Part shown: positions 15,559 to 23,941 of the stretch, piece after piece | How the letters are laid out: every line of letters starts with the position of its first letter | How positions within the stretch are numbered: position 1 is the first letter of the stretch | Assembly: GCA_015063845.1 (NCBI GenBank) | Contig: SVTJ01000008.1 | Span: forward strand, 1 to 64,000 | Reading direction: 5' to 3' | DNA length: 64,000 nt | Source of the DNA: Oscillospiraceae bacterium | GTDB taxonomy: Bacteria; Bacillota; Clostridia; Oscillospirales; CAG-272 | Translations under genes and position numbers: made by a program | Notes under the pieces: generated by a model | Databases searched by the model: none | Seen by the model: only the letters and a program-made list of their open reading frames with translations | Told to the model about the DNA's origin: nothing

Positions 15559-16848
15559 ATGTCAGAATATAAGATAGAAACAAAATGCGTGCAGGGTGGT
15601 TATACCCCCGGTAACGGCGAGCCCCGTCAGATACCGATAATCCAGAGCACGACCTTTAAATATGCTACGAGTGAGGATATGGGAAAGCTTTTCGACCTTG
15701 AAGCGTCGGGCTATTTCTATACGCGTTTGCAGAACCCCACCAATGACAGTGTTGCGGCAAAGATCTGCGATATGGAGGGCGGTACTGCGGCTATGCTCAC
15801 GTCCTCGGGACAGGCTGCAAACTTCTTCGCGATCTTCAACATCGCTTCCAACGGCGACCACGTTGTGGCATCGTCAACGATATACGGAGGTACTTTCAAT
15901 CTTTTCTCGGTCACGATGAAGCGTATGGGTATCGACTTTACCTTTGTTTCTCCCGACGCTACCGAGGAGGAGCTCAACGCGGCATTCCGTCCCAACACCA
16001 AGGCTGTGTTCGGCGAGACTATCGCAAACCCCGCGCTTACCGTGCTTGATATTGAAAAATTCGCAAAGGCGGCTCATGCTCACGGCGTTCCGCTTATCAT
16101 AGACAACACTTTCGCAACTCCCGTAAACTGCCGTCCCTTTGAGTGGGGAGCGGATATCGTTACGCACTCGACGACCAAGTATATGGACGGTCACGGCGCG
16201 GCTGTTGGCGGCTGTATAGTTGACAGCGGTAAGTTTGACTGGACAAAATATCCCGAGAAATTTGCGGGACTTTGCACTCCCGACGAAAGCTACCACGGTG
16301 TTACGTACACCGAGAGATTTGGTCTTGAGGGCGCGTTTATAACCAAGGCTACCGCACAGCTGATGCGTGACTTCGGCGCTATTCAGGCTCCTCAAAACGC
16401 ATTTTTGCTCAACCTCGGTCTCGAGAGCCTGCACGTAAGAATGCAGAGACACTGTGAGAACGGTCTTGCGGTCGCAAAATTCCTTAAGGCAGACGATAGA
16501 ATAGCTTGGGTAAGCTACCCCAGCCTTGAGGGAGATAAGTATTATGAGCTTGCAACCAAGTATATGCCTAATGGAACTTGCGGTGTCGTAAGTTTTGGTG
16601 TCAAGGGCGGACGTAAGGCGGCTGAGGCATTTATGAAGCACCTTAAGATAGCTGCTATTGAGACGCACGTAGCAGACGCGAGAACCTGCTGTCTGCACCC
16701 CGCAAGCGCAACTCACAGACAGATGAACGACGAGGAGCTTATCGCGGCAGGCGTTGGCCCCGATCTTGTAAGACTTTCCTGCGGAATTGAGAATGCCGAC
16801 GACCTCATCGCCGACATCAAGCAGGCACTTGATAAGATAAACGCATAA
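15559..16848 (+). CDS. metY: O-acetylhomoserine sulfhydrylase (cysteine/methionine metabolism PLP enzyme)
   Basis: 429 residues, length and sequence of MetY rather than the shorter cystathionine synthases. Uses PLP to make homocysteine from O-acetylhomoserine and sulfide. The PLP lysine is Lys207 in [20 protein letters not shown] (54-62) binds the phosphate, and [12 protein letters not shown] and [11 protein letters not shown] are family blocks. ATG 15559 is chosen because AAAAGGAGAAC lies just before it, and the longer frame from 15508 would overlap the -10 box. metA, which makes its substrate, follows 25 bases downstream, so the two supply methionine from homoserine. Confidence 0.94.
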   Translation: MSEYKIETKCVQGGYTPGNGEPRQIPIIQSTTFKYATSEDMGKLFDLEASGYFYTRLQNPTNDSVAAKICDMEGGTAAMLTSSGQAANFFAIFNIASNGDHVVASSTIYGGTFNLFSVTMKRMGIDFTFVSPDATEEELNAAFRPNTKAVFGETIANPALTVLDIEKFAKAAHAHGVPLIIDNTFATPVNCRPFEWGADIVTHSTTKYMDGHGAAVGGCIVDSGKFDWTKYPEKFAGLCTPDESYHGVTYTERFGLEGAFITKATAQLMRDFGAIQAPQNAFLLNLGLESLHVRMQRHCENGLAVAKFLKADDRIAWVSYPSLEGDKYYELATKYMPNGTCGVVSFGVKGGRKAAEAFMKHLKIAAIETHVADARTCCLHPASATHRQMNDEELIAAGVGPDLVRLSCGIENADDLIADIKQALDKINA

Positions 16849-16873
16849 AAACGATAGAAAGAGAGGCGGTAGT

Positions 16874-17791
16874 ATGCCGATCAGAATACCGAACCTTTTA
16901 CCTGCAACACAGACGTTGCTTAATGAGAATATCTTTGTTATGACGGAAACACGCGCTATGACGCAGGATATCCGTCCGCTTAAGATACTCATGCTCAATC
17001 TTATGCCGCAGAAGATAGTTACTGAAACGCAGATAGCAAGACTTATCGGTAACACACCTCTTCAGGTGGAGCTTGAGCTGTTGCAGACGGCAACACACAA
17101 GTCAAAGCACACATCTGCCGAGCATATGCTCGCATTCTATAAGACCTTTGACGAGGTCAAGCACAGAAAATTCGACGGACTTATCATAACGGGCGCACCC
17201 GTTGAGCATATGGAATTTGAAGAGGTCGAGTATTGGGACGAGCTCTGCGAGATAATGGAGTGGAGCAAGACGCACGTTACAAGCACTTTCCACATCTGCT
17301 GGGGCGCACAGGCAGGTCTTTACTACCATTACGGTATAAAGAAATATCAGCTTGATAAGAAGATGTTTGGCGTGTTCGAGCATCATCTTGACCACAAGCA
17401 TTCCATACTTTTCCGCGGCTTTGACGACGTTTTTGTAGTTCCTCATTCAAGACATACGACTTGTAGACGTGAGGACATCGAGGCTGTCGATGAGTTGAAG
17501 ATACTTTGCAGCTCCGAGGAAGCGGGTGTGTTCGTTTGCGCGACCGACAAGGGAAGACAGATATTCGTGACGGGACATTCCGAATATGATGCCGACACCT
17601 TGGCAAAGGAATATTTCAGAGACAAAAATGCGGGCTTGCCTATCGACGTACCGAAGAATTATTTTCCCGATGACGACGATACCAAGGCGCCGATAGTGCG
17701 CTGGAGAAGCTGCGCAAATCTGCTTTATTCCAACTGGCTCAATTATTTTGTATACCAGTCAACACCGTATGATATAGACGATATAAAATAA
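16874..17791 (+). CDS. metA: Homoserine O-acetyltransferase (MetA type)
   Basis: 305 residues. Activates homoserine for methionine synthesis. The class-I amidotransferase-like triad is visible: Cys142 in HICWGAQAG, His235 and Glu237 in GHSEYD; the N-terminal [11 protein letters not shown] and LMPQKI blocks are canonical. Residue 111 is Glu (GAPVEHMEF); enzymes with Glu here use acetyl-CoA, whereas those with Gly use succinyl-CoA, so acetyl transfer is predicted despite the common label homoserine O-succinyltransferase. This agrees with the O-acetylhomoserine sulfhydrylase gene immediately upstream. GAGAGGCGG precedes ATG 16874. Confidence 0.94.
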   Translation: MPIRIPNLLPATQTLLNENIFVMTETRAMTQDIRPLKILMLNLMPQKIVTETQIARLIGNTPLQVELELLQTATHKSKHTSAEHMLAFYKTFDEVKHRKFDGLIITGAPVEHMEFEEVEYWDELCEIMEWSKTHVTSTFHICWGAQAGLYYHYGIKKYQLDKKMFGVFEHHLDHKHSILFRGFDDVFVVPHSRHTTCRREDIEAVDELKILCSSEEAGVFVCATDKGRQIFVTGHSEYDADTLAKEYFRDKNAGLPIDVPKNYFPDDDDTKAPIVRWRSCANLLYSNWLNYFVYQSTPYDIDDIK

Positions 17792-17842
17792 AGCAAGGTG
17801 CCAAGGCGATATACGTCTTGGCGCTTGCGTTTTGGAGAAGAG

Positions 17843-18676
17843 ATGTATTCGAGAGTTTACGTTGAGATAACTAACATATGCAATAAGAGCTGTTCGTTTT
17901 GTCCGTCGCACTCGCGGAAGAGTGGCAGAATGAGCGAGGCAGAGTTTGAGGCGGTCACGGACAAGCTAAAGGGACATACGCAGTATCTTTACTACCATCT
18001 TATGGGCGAGCCTACCACGCATCCGCTCTTGCCGAGGTTTATTGAGATAGCCAACGGCAAGGGATATAAGTCGGCAGTGACGACCAACGGCACGCTTTTG
18101 CCGAGGGTCGGAGACGCGCTTATCAAGTCGGGGGTGTATAAGGTCAACGTTTCCGTGCATAGCTTTGAGACGGGTAGCGATGAGGAGTATCTTCGCTATA
18201 TAAACGGTTGTCTTGACTTTGCCGATAAAGCTAGCCGCGCAGGCGTTCTTGTGATACTTCGTCTGTGGAACAGCGGCTATGACGGCGGTAGGAACGTAGA
18301 TATAGAGCGTATCACAAGAGAAAGATTTGCCGATTGTGAATGGAAGATCGGTGCGAGAGGGGCGAGAATACGCCACCGTCTGCACCTTGAATACGGCGAG
18401 CGCTTTGACTGGCCCGACATTGAGGCTCGGGACGGAGGCGCTGACGTGTTCTGCTACGGTCTTAAGGACCATTTTTCGGTGCTATGCGACGGAACTGTCG
18501 TGCCTTGCTGCCTTGATAATAACGGAACTCTTGCGCTTGGGAATATATTTGAGGACAATACTGTCGAGCAAATACTCAGCTCTCCTCGCACTCTGGCTAT
18601 AAAGCAGGGCTTTGACAAAAGAGAGGCTAGTGAGGAGCTTTGCCGCAAGTGCGGATATGCAAGGCGTTTTAAATAA
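17843..18676 (+). CDS. Radical SAM protein with C-terminal extra cysteines (SPASM-like)
   Basis: 277 residues from ATG 17843 (GGAGAAGAG upstream; an earlier in-frame ATG at 17798 has no site). The [4Fe-4S]-SAM motif is Cys13, Cys17 and Cys20 (NICNKSCSFC), followed by the GEPTTHP block (GGEP-like) near 55. The C-terminal third has Cys in YGLKDHFSVLCDGTVVPCC, and CRKCGYARRFK at the very end: a SPASM/twitch-like auxiliary cluster region. Such proteins modify peptides, RNA or small molecules; no precursor peptide is visible next to it. It lies between the methionine genes and the MBOAT-like pair, 41 bases before the latter, so it may belong functionally to that pair. Confidence 0.8.
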   Translation: MYSRVYVEITNICNKSCSFCPSHSRKSGRMSEAEFEAVTDKLKGHTQYLYYHLMGEPTTHPLLPRFIEIANGKGYKSAVTTNGTLLPRVGDALIKSGVYKVNVSVHSFETGSDEEYLRYINGCLDFADKASRAGVLVILRLWNSGYDGGRNVDIERITRERFADCEWKIGARGARIRHRLHLEYGERFDWPDIEARDGGADVFCYGLKDHFSVLCDGTVVPCCLDNNGTLALGNIFEDNTVEQILSSPRTLAIKQGFDKREASEELCRKCGYARRFK

Positions 18677-18716
18677 ATTAAGATAAATTTGAACATTTCG
18701 AAAGGAGGGGAGGACA

Positions 18717-20111
18717 GTGCTTTTTACAGCACCTGCGTTTGCGTTTTTATTTTTGCCGTTTTCACTGATGTTCTTTATGATATTCGGTAAAAAGCAAAAA
18801 AGAATATGCTTTCTGGTCATAAGCTTGGCGTACTACGTCTTGCTGAACTTGAATGCGCCTCATAATATGGTAGTCCTTCCTATGCTTTTGATATATACCT
18901 TTTTCGCGCAGATAACTGCCGAAAAGTACGGCAAGAAGTGGCTGACGACGCTCTTGTGTATGGTGCCGTTCGTTGCGTTGATAGGACTAAGAGTGCTTGC
19001 TTATATGAGAGTACCCGATTACGTTTATCCCGTTGGCACGACGCTTCCGACGCTGTGCTCAATATCTTACATATGGGATTGCAGAAGCGAAAAGGACATA
19101 AAGTCACGCTTTTTGAAGCTGACCTCGTATATCTTTTTCTTCCCGCTTATGATACTCGGTCCTTTTGTAAGCTTTAACGACTTTTGCTCTATAAGTGACG
19201 AGCAAAACACGCAGTTCAGCCTTATGAACGTCGCTGACGGCGCTCGCCTTTATATGATAGGCTTTGTAAAAAGAATAGCGGTCGGCGCGGTGCTTATAGA
19301 GGCGTATCAGCAGATATTCGCGTATTCGTGGGATACGCAAAGCTTTGTAACTGTCATTCTTTTGCTGGTGCTTATTTATTTCGGTACGTTTTTCTCAATC
19401 TCGGGATACTACGATATGGGAGTTGGCGTTGCGCGAATGTTTGGGTTTACCATACCCGAGATAAATACCAATCCCTTTACTATTGCTACGCTCAATGAGT
19501 ATTCACAAGGCTTATTCGGAAGCTTCAGAGACTGGGTAAAGCGTTACGTGCTTATTCCGTTGTTCGGCTCCGGGCATATACCGCCGTTGGTCAGCCTGCT
19601 GACTTATTGTATATTCATCGTATCAATAATCCGCTCCGAACCCGTTATATTGCTTATTTGCGTACCTCTTTTTGTGTTCTCGCTCGCTACGACGCGAATG
19701 GGGCTTGACAAGCGCGGAGATACGAGGGGCAAGGCGGGACTCAGAATGGTGTTCGGTGTGCTGACTATGCTTGTAGTGTCGGTCCTTTGGGTGTTCGCGA
19801 CTATGGGTAACGGAATGATATTCGAGGACCTTGCCGTCGACGTTGGCAACGCGGAGTATCAGACCGATATGATGCTTATATCCTTCTCGTGGATAAAACT
19901 TTTAGTGGTCATAGTTCTTGGAGCGTGTACGATAATTCCGCGCACAAAAACAGCCGAGAGGATCACCGACGGTCTGCCGCCAACCTTGCGAGCTGTAAGA
20001 GACTATTCGTCGATGCTTATAATGCTGGTAATATTCTTATTTACTGTGGTGTTCTTCTTGCCGCAGTTTGAAGCGTTCACCCACGTACCGTTTAATTATA
20101 TCGTGATGTGA
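18717..20111 (+). CDS. MBOAT/AlgI-like membrane protein, apparently lacking the catalytic histidine
   Basis: 464 residues, about ten or more hydrophobic helices. Layout matches MBOAT acyltransferases of the AlgI/DltB/PatA type, which pass acetyl groups across the membrane: TAPAFAFLFLPF at the N-terminus, GTTLPTLCSISYIWDCRS and FFFPLMILGPFVSF in the middle, FSISGYYDMGVGVARMFGF, and FGSFRDWVKRYVLIPLFGS where the family has the WHxSLSxWLRDYLYIPLGG block. After it, the place of the invariant WHG histidine reads SIIRSEPVILL, so the expected active-site His is absent. Start is GTG 18717 behind AAAGGAGGGG. The next gene, ten bases on, is an AlgX/AlgJ-like partner that is degenerate too. Confidence 0.72.
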   Translation: MLFTAPAFAFLFLPFSLMFFMIFGKKQKRICFLVISLAYYVLLNLNAPHNMVVLPMLLIYTFFAQITAEKYGKKWLTTLLCMVPFVALIGLRVLAYMRVPDYVYPVGTTLPTLCSISYIWDCRSEKDIKSRFLKLTSYIFFFPLMILGPFVSFNDFCSISDEQNTQFSLMNVADGARLYMIGFVKRIAVGAVLIEAYQQIFAYSWDTQSFVTVILLLVLIYFGTFFSISGYYDMGVGVARMFGFTIPEINTNPFTIATLNEYSQGLFGSFRDWVKRYVLIPLFGSGHIPPLVSLLTYCIFIVSIIRSEPVILLICVPLFVFSLATTRMGLDKRGDTRGKAGLRMVFGVLTMLVVSVLWVFATMGNGMIFEDLAVDVGNAEYQTDMMLISFSWIKLLVVIVLGACTIIPRTKTAERITDGLPPTLRAVRDYSSMLIMLVIFLFTVVFFLPQFEAFTHVPFNYIVM

Positions 20112-20120
20112 GGAGGGGCT

Positions 20121-21185
20121 ATGAAAAGAAATAAAGTTATAGATTTTCTTACCGTAACACTGTTCTTTGGCATACTTCTCAGCTTTATGATATACACGGG
20201 CATTGAGACGCTTATGCAGTATGAGCGCAACGGAGCGGTGTCAATAGGAGAGCAAAAGGGCGGATTTAACAGTATGTTTTATGAGGACGAAAACTTGGAT
20301 GGATTCGTTAAATCCTTTGATTACAGAGTTTTCGGACAAACGGGCAGCGCGGATCTTATCGTCGGAAAGGACGACTGGCTGTTCGAGGTGAGAGACACGC
20401 AGAGCGGATACGAGCGTCTGCTCGATTACATCGGCGGCAATCAATTTGACGACAAACAGCTCGAGCGTGCTCATAAAAAAATAACCGATGATAAAAAATT
20501 CTGTGAGGATAACGGAGCGAAGTACGTTTTGGTTGTAGTTCCCGATGCAATTACGGTCTGTTCGGATAAGGTTCCGTCGTATCTCGGATTGCAGAGTGAA
20601 AACACAAGACGCGCGCAGCTCAATAGATATCTTGCGGGCGTTTCGGAAAGCGCGTTCGTAGACCCCACGCAGAGTATGATAGAGGCTAACGAACAGCTAT
20701 GCACCTATAACAATACCGAGAATTCAATAAACGCGTACGGAGCGTACGTTATTTACGAAGGCGTGATGAGAGAGCTTGACGGATATGCTCAGAGAGGCGT
20801 TGTGCCGATAGCGCGCGAGGACGTTGAATTCTTTACGAGGCTCACGGACGGTAAGTCGGTAGCGGTACGCGCGGGACTTGACAAAACCGTGAAAAACCGT
20901 ACGGTGTCGCTGACCGATAAAATGGAATACGACTATAAGGTCGTCGGTAGCAGTAAGGGCGCGATACTTACGAGAATGAACGTAGCAAGCAACGATATGC
21001 GTGTGATAGTGGAGTGTGCGGATGATTGGGACAGAACACAGCTAACACCGTATTTTTCAAATACTTTTTACGAGGTGGTTTATACCTCGGGAGAGGACGG
21101 AACTCGCGCCGTACTCCAAAAGGACGGAGCGGATATAGTTATCCGTTTGGTGCACGAGGGAGAACTCGGTTATATAGCTAAATAG
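20121..21185 (+). CDS. AlgX/AlgJ-like exported protein with degenerate SGNH active site
   Basis: 354 residues with one N-terminal anchor helix (about 10-32) and an outside domain. The hallmark GKDDWLFEVRD (about 82-92) is the entry to AlgJ/AlgX/DHHW acetyltransferase domains, which finish O-acetylation of exopolysaccharides together with an MBOAT. In those proteins an Asp-x-His-Trp-Asn motif precedes GAY; here the aligned residues read ENSINAYGAY, so the Asp and His are gone, and the later His-Asp-Ser-Phe serine block is replaced by VECADDWD before YFSNTFYEVVY. Structure seems kept and chemistry lost or changed. GAGGAGGGGCT precedes ATG 20121. Pairing with the upstream gene is by position and family knowledge. 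Confidence 0.7.
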   Translation: MKRNKVIDFLTVTLFFGILLSFMIYTGIETLMQYERNGAVSIGEQKGGFNSMFYEDENLDGFVKSFDYRVFGQTGSADLIVGKDDWLFEVRDTQSGYERLLDYIGGNQFDDKQLERAHKKITDDKKFCEDNGAKYVLVVVPDAITVCSDKVPSYLGLQSENTRRAQLNRYLAGVSESAFVDPTQSMIEANEQLCTYNNTENSINAYGAYVIYEGVMRELDGYAQRGVVPIAREDVEFFTRLTDGKSVAVRAGLDKTVKNRTVSLTDKMEYDYKVVGSSKGAILTRMNVASNDMRVIVECADDWDRTQLTPYFSNTFYEVVYTSGEDGTRAVLQKDGADIVIRLVHEGELGYIAK

Positions 21186-21335
21186 CAAAAATCATCACAT
21201 TGCAAAACCGAAAATCTCTTTAAAACAAAAGAATTGCTATATATTTTATTGTAAAAAATGATTGTAAATCAACTGCTGTGCTCGCTTGAAGCGAGCAAGC
21301 ATTGGTGTCAAGAAAAATAAAATGTTGCTTTTCTA

Positions 21336-21364
21336 TTGAAATTTTTGGCGAAATGCGGTATAAT
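21336..21364 (+). promoter_or_regulatory. Sigma-A promoter for the SmsC-SmsB pair
   Basis: TTGAAA (21336-21341), 17 bp, TATAAT (21359-21364). The region 21186-21335 before it holds no gene, only a small hairpin at about 21280-21298 (TGCTCGCTT-GAA-GCGAGCA). Confidence 0.75.
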
Positions 21365-21397
21365 AATAACTCAGCGATATTACATTAAGGAGAACAT

Positions 21398-22108
21398 ATG
21401 TTAGAGCTTAAAAACGTTTCCTACAGCGTAGGAGACAAGCAGATACTGAAAAATATAAATTTACAGATATCCGACCGTTTTGTGGCTATCACGGGTCCTA
21501 ACGGAAGCGGAAAGTCTACACTTGCTAAGCTTGTTGCGGGGATCATCTCCCCAACCGAGGGAAGAATATACTTTAACGGCAAGGATATTACCGATATGTC
21601 AGTAACCGACAGAGCAAGATCGGGAATAAGCTTTGCGTTCCAGCAGCCCGTGCGCTTTAAGGGAATTACGGTGAAATACCTTATCTCCCTTGCGGCAGGC
21701 AAAAACACAAGTGTTGCTGAGGCTTGCAAATATCTTTCCGAGGTCGGTCTTTGCGCAAAGGACTATATCAACAGAGAAGTGAATGCCTCACTTTCGGGCG
21801 GTGAGCTTAAGCGCATCGAGATAGCTATGATAAACGCCAGAGGCACGGAGCTTTCGGTGTTTGACGAGCCCGAGGCGGGAATTGACCTCTGGAGCTTTAA
21901 TAACCTTATAAAGGTGTTTGAAAATATGCATGAACGCACTAACGGCACGATAATGATCATCTCCCACCAAGAGAGGATCCTCAATATCGCGGACAAGATA
22001 GTAGTGCTTGCAGGCGGAGAAGTGGTCGAGTACGGAGATAAGGATGAGATATTCCCCAAGCTTATGGACGTTAGAAGCGGCTGTCGATTCGCGACAAACA
22101 ATGAATGA
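21398..22108 (+). CDS. sufC: SufC-like ABC ATPase of a minimal SUF (SMS) iron-sulfur cluster system
   Basis: 236 residues. Soluble ABC ATPase that drives conformational change in the Fe-S scaffold. Walker A GPNGSGKST (33-41), Q-loop FQQPVRF (81-87), signature LSGGELKR (132-139), Walker B ELSVFDEPEAGID (151-163) and switch His in ISHQE. The FQQPVR and SGGELKRIEIA blocks are SufC-type. AAGGAG precedes ATG 21398. Its only partner is the SufB-like gene 13 bases downstream; no sufD, sufS, sufU or sufE is nearby, which is the two-gene arrangement seen in anaerobes and archaea (SmsCB). Confidence 0.9.
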   Translation: MLELKNVSYSVGDKQILKNINLQISDRFVAITGPNGSGKSTLAKLVAGIISPTEGRIYFNGKDITDMSVTDRARSGISFAFQQPVRFKGITVKYLISLAAGKNTSVAEACKYLSEVGLCAKDYINREVNASLSGGELKRIEIAMINARGTELSVFDEPEAGIDLWSFNNLIKVFENMHERTNGTIMIISHQERILNIADKIVVLAGGEVVEYGDKDEIFPKLMDVRSGCRFATNNE

Positions 22109-22121
22109 CGGAGGCATAGGA

Positions 22122-23039
22122 ATGGATAAGATACAACAGCAGCTGCTCGAGCAGGTGGCGGGTATTCATGAAGTGCCCGAAGGCGCGTATTCGTTGAGAA
22201 TAAACGGAAATCTTTACGGCAAAAACTCCTCGGAGCACATTGATATAGTAAAAAAAGAGGACAAGCCCGGTATAGACATATACATCAAGGCGGGAACTAA
22301 AAATGAAAGTGTTCATATCCCCGTGATACTTTCTCAGACGGGACTTCGCGAGCTGGTATATAACGACTTTCATATAGGAGAGGACTGTGACGTAACTATC
22401 GTTGCGGGATGTGGCATTCATAACGGCGGCTCGGAAACGTCCGAGCACAGCGGTGTTCACTCTTTTTATGTGGCGAAAAATGCAAAAGTAAAATACATCG
22501 AGAAGCATTACGGTCAAGGCGACGGCAACGGTAAAAATATAATGAACCCTCAAACTCACGTTGAATTGAGCGAAGGCGCAAAGATGGAAATGGAGACGGC
22601 GCAGATCAAGGGCGTTGATTCCACAAAGAGGATTACCACAGCGGTTGTGATGAAAAATGCAACTCTGACTGTTAGAGAAAAGCTTATGACGCATGGCGAG
22701 CAATATGCCGAGACTGAGTTCGAGGTCGACCTTTGCGGTGACGGCTCGGGAACACATATTATATCAAGATCGGTTGCCAAGGATAGCTCGAAACAAAAGT
22801 TTATCTCAAGGATCAAGGGCAACTCTAAATGCAACGGACATACCGAGTGCGATGCGATAATAATGGATGATGCAACGGTGGCTGCGATCCCCGAGATCCT
22901 CGCAGTTCACCCCGAGGCTTCGCTGATACACGAGGCTGCGATCGGAAAGATAGCGGGCGAACAGCTTGTTAAGCTGATGACGCTCGGACTTACCGAGAAA
23001 GAAGCCGAGGAAGAGATCGTCAACGGATTTCTTAGATGA
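22122..23039 (+). CDS. sufB: SufB/SufD-like scaffold of the minimal SUF (SMS) system
   Basis: 305 residues, shorter than SufB of aerobes (about 470-495) but with the whole beta-helix core and C-terminal helices. Scaffold for Fe-S cluster assembly. Key C-terminal sequence HPEASLIHEAAIGKI matches the SufB/D HEA(S)xG region; Cys residues in IVAGCGIHNG, SKCNGHTECDAI are candidate sulfur or iron ligands. Start 22122 has GGAGG eight bases upstream; the frame opens earlier inside sufC but without a site. The lack of the long N-terminal domain fits the ancestral SmsB type. A strong terminator follows. Confidence 0.88.
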   Translation: MDKIQQQLLEQVAGIHEVPEGAYSLRINGNLYGKNSSEHIDIVKKEDKPGIDIYIKAGTKNESVHIPVILSQTGLRELVYNDFHIGEDCDVTIVAGCGIHNGGSETSEHSGVHSFYVAKNAKVKYIEKHYGQGDGNGKNIMNPQTHVELSEGAKMEMETAQIKGVDSTKRITTAVVMKNATLTVREKLMTHGEQYAETEFEVDLCGDGSGTHIISRSVAKDSSKQKFISRIKGNSKCNGHTECDAIIMDDATVAAIPEILAVHPEASLIHEAAIGKIAGEQLVKLMTLGLTEKEAEEEIVNGFLR

Positions 23040-23081
23040 TCTGTCTGCTTTTTTTGCGTTGAATTAAATGTGAAAATATCG

Positions 23082-23125
23082 GAATACCCGCGCGGCGTGA
23101 AGGCTGCGCGGGTATTCTTGTTGTT
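23082..23125 (+). terminator. Rho-independent terminator
   Basis: A 12-bp stem GAATACCCGCGC (23082-23093)/GCGCGGGTATTC (23106-23117) is followed by TTGTTGTTCTT. Confidence 0.82.
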
Positions 23126-23615
23126 CTTGCGTCGCGGGCACAAAAAACAGTACGATTTTAATTGAATGTAAAAAAATAACAAAATAGTATATAAATGTAA
23201 TTTATGGCCCAAAACATCGAAAAACGTATGAAACTGAAAGGTGAGTGAATATTTTGTGGAGGATTGGCGACGAAAAAACGTTTGAATTAGGGTGTAGAAA
23301 AAACGCCTTGATTTTTGTTTAAAATTCACAAAAGCAAACAAGTCCGATTGCACTTCGAAGTGTTCTGCTAAAAAACAGCGGGTAAAAAATATTTACTTTA
23401 GTGCAGAGAAGTCTCTATAAGTTAAAAGATTATGAGTAAAAATCAACAAAAACAACGGGGAATATAGTAAAAAATCACGATCAAAGGTAAATATAAATTA
23501 CCAAAACAAGCGCAAAAAAATCAAAAAGTGAAAAACGACGATTTTTTGCGCAGGGTATTGACAACGTTTTTTTACGTTTTGCAAGTTTTGACTAAGCCAG
23601 CTCAAAAACCTTTGC
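23126..23615. other. AT-rich gene-free stretch before the ABC locus
   Basis: About 490 bases rich in A/T with many AAAAA and TTTTT runs and no credible reading frame or ribosome binding site on either strand. A TTGACA at 23558-23563 lacks a good -10 partner. I see no further structure. Confidence 0.6.
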
Positions 23616-23644
23616 TTGACTTTTTTCTTATTATATGGTAAGAT
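23616..23644 (+). promoter_or_regulatory. Probable sigma-A promoter of the large ABC locus
   Basis: TTGACT (23616-23621), 17 bp, TAAGAT (23639-23644). It implies a leader of about 290 bases before ATG 23942. Confidence 0.6.
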
Positions 23645-23941
23645 TATCACGTGGATTTAGGACATCTATGCCCATTTTGCGGCCATTTTTGTCTTTAGCG
23701 ATGTCACGTAACCGGTGCATCGCCTTTGAAGTGAACTTAGATGTTGCCTTGACGGACGTGCATTTGTGCCGAATTTGTGCGTTCTGCGAGCGCCTTTTTA
23801 AGTTGTTTGCGCGCGTGCGAGCGCGCAGGCGTCTACTGCGAAGGAAAAAGGTCATTGCTGATGGCAACATCAGACTACTCAATTACTCACGAAAGCGAGT
23901 TTTCCCGACGCTTTCGAAACCAAAACCAGGAGGAATTTTGA
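23645..23941 (+). promoter_or_regulatory. Long structured 5' leader of the ABC locus
   Basis: About 297 bases without a credible gene, more GC-rich than the stretch before it. Two clean hairpins: CTGATG-GCAA-CATCAG (23858-23873, a GNRA tetraloop) and CGAAAGCG (23890-23897)/CGCTTTCG (23909-23916), the latter 14 bases before the AGGAGG of the solute-binding protein. It matches no riboswitch class I can recognise. Confidence 0.5.
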
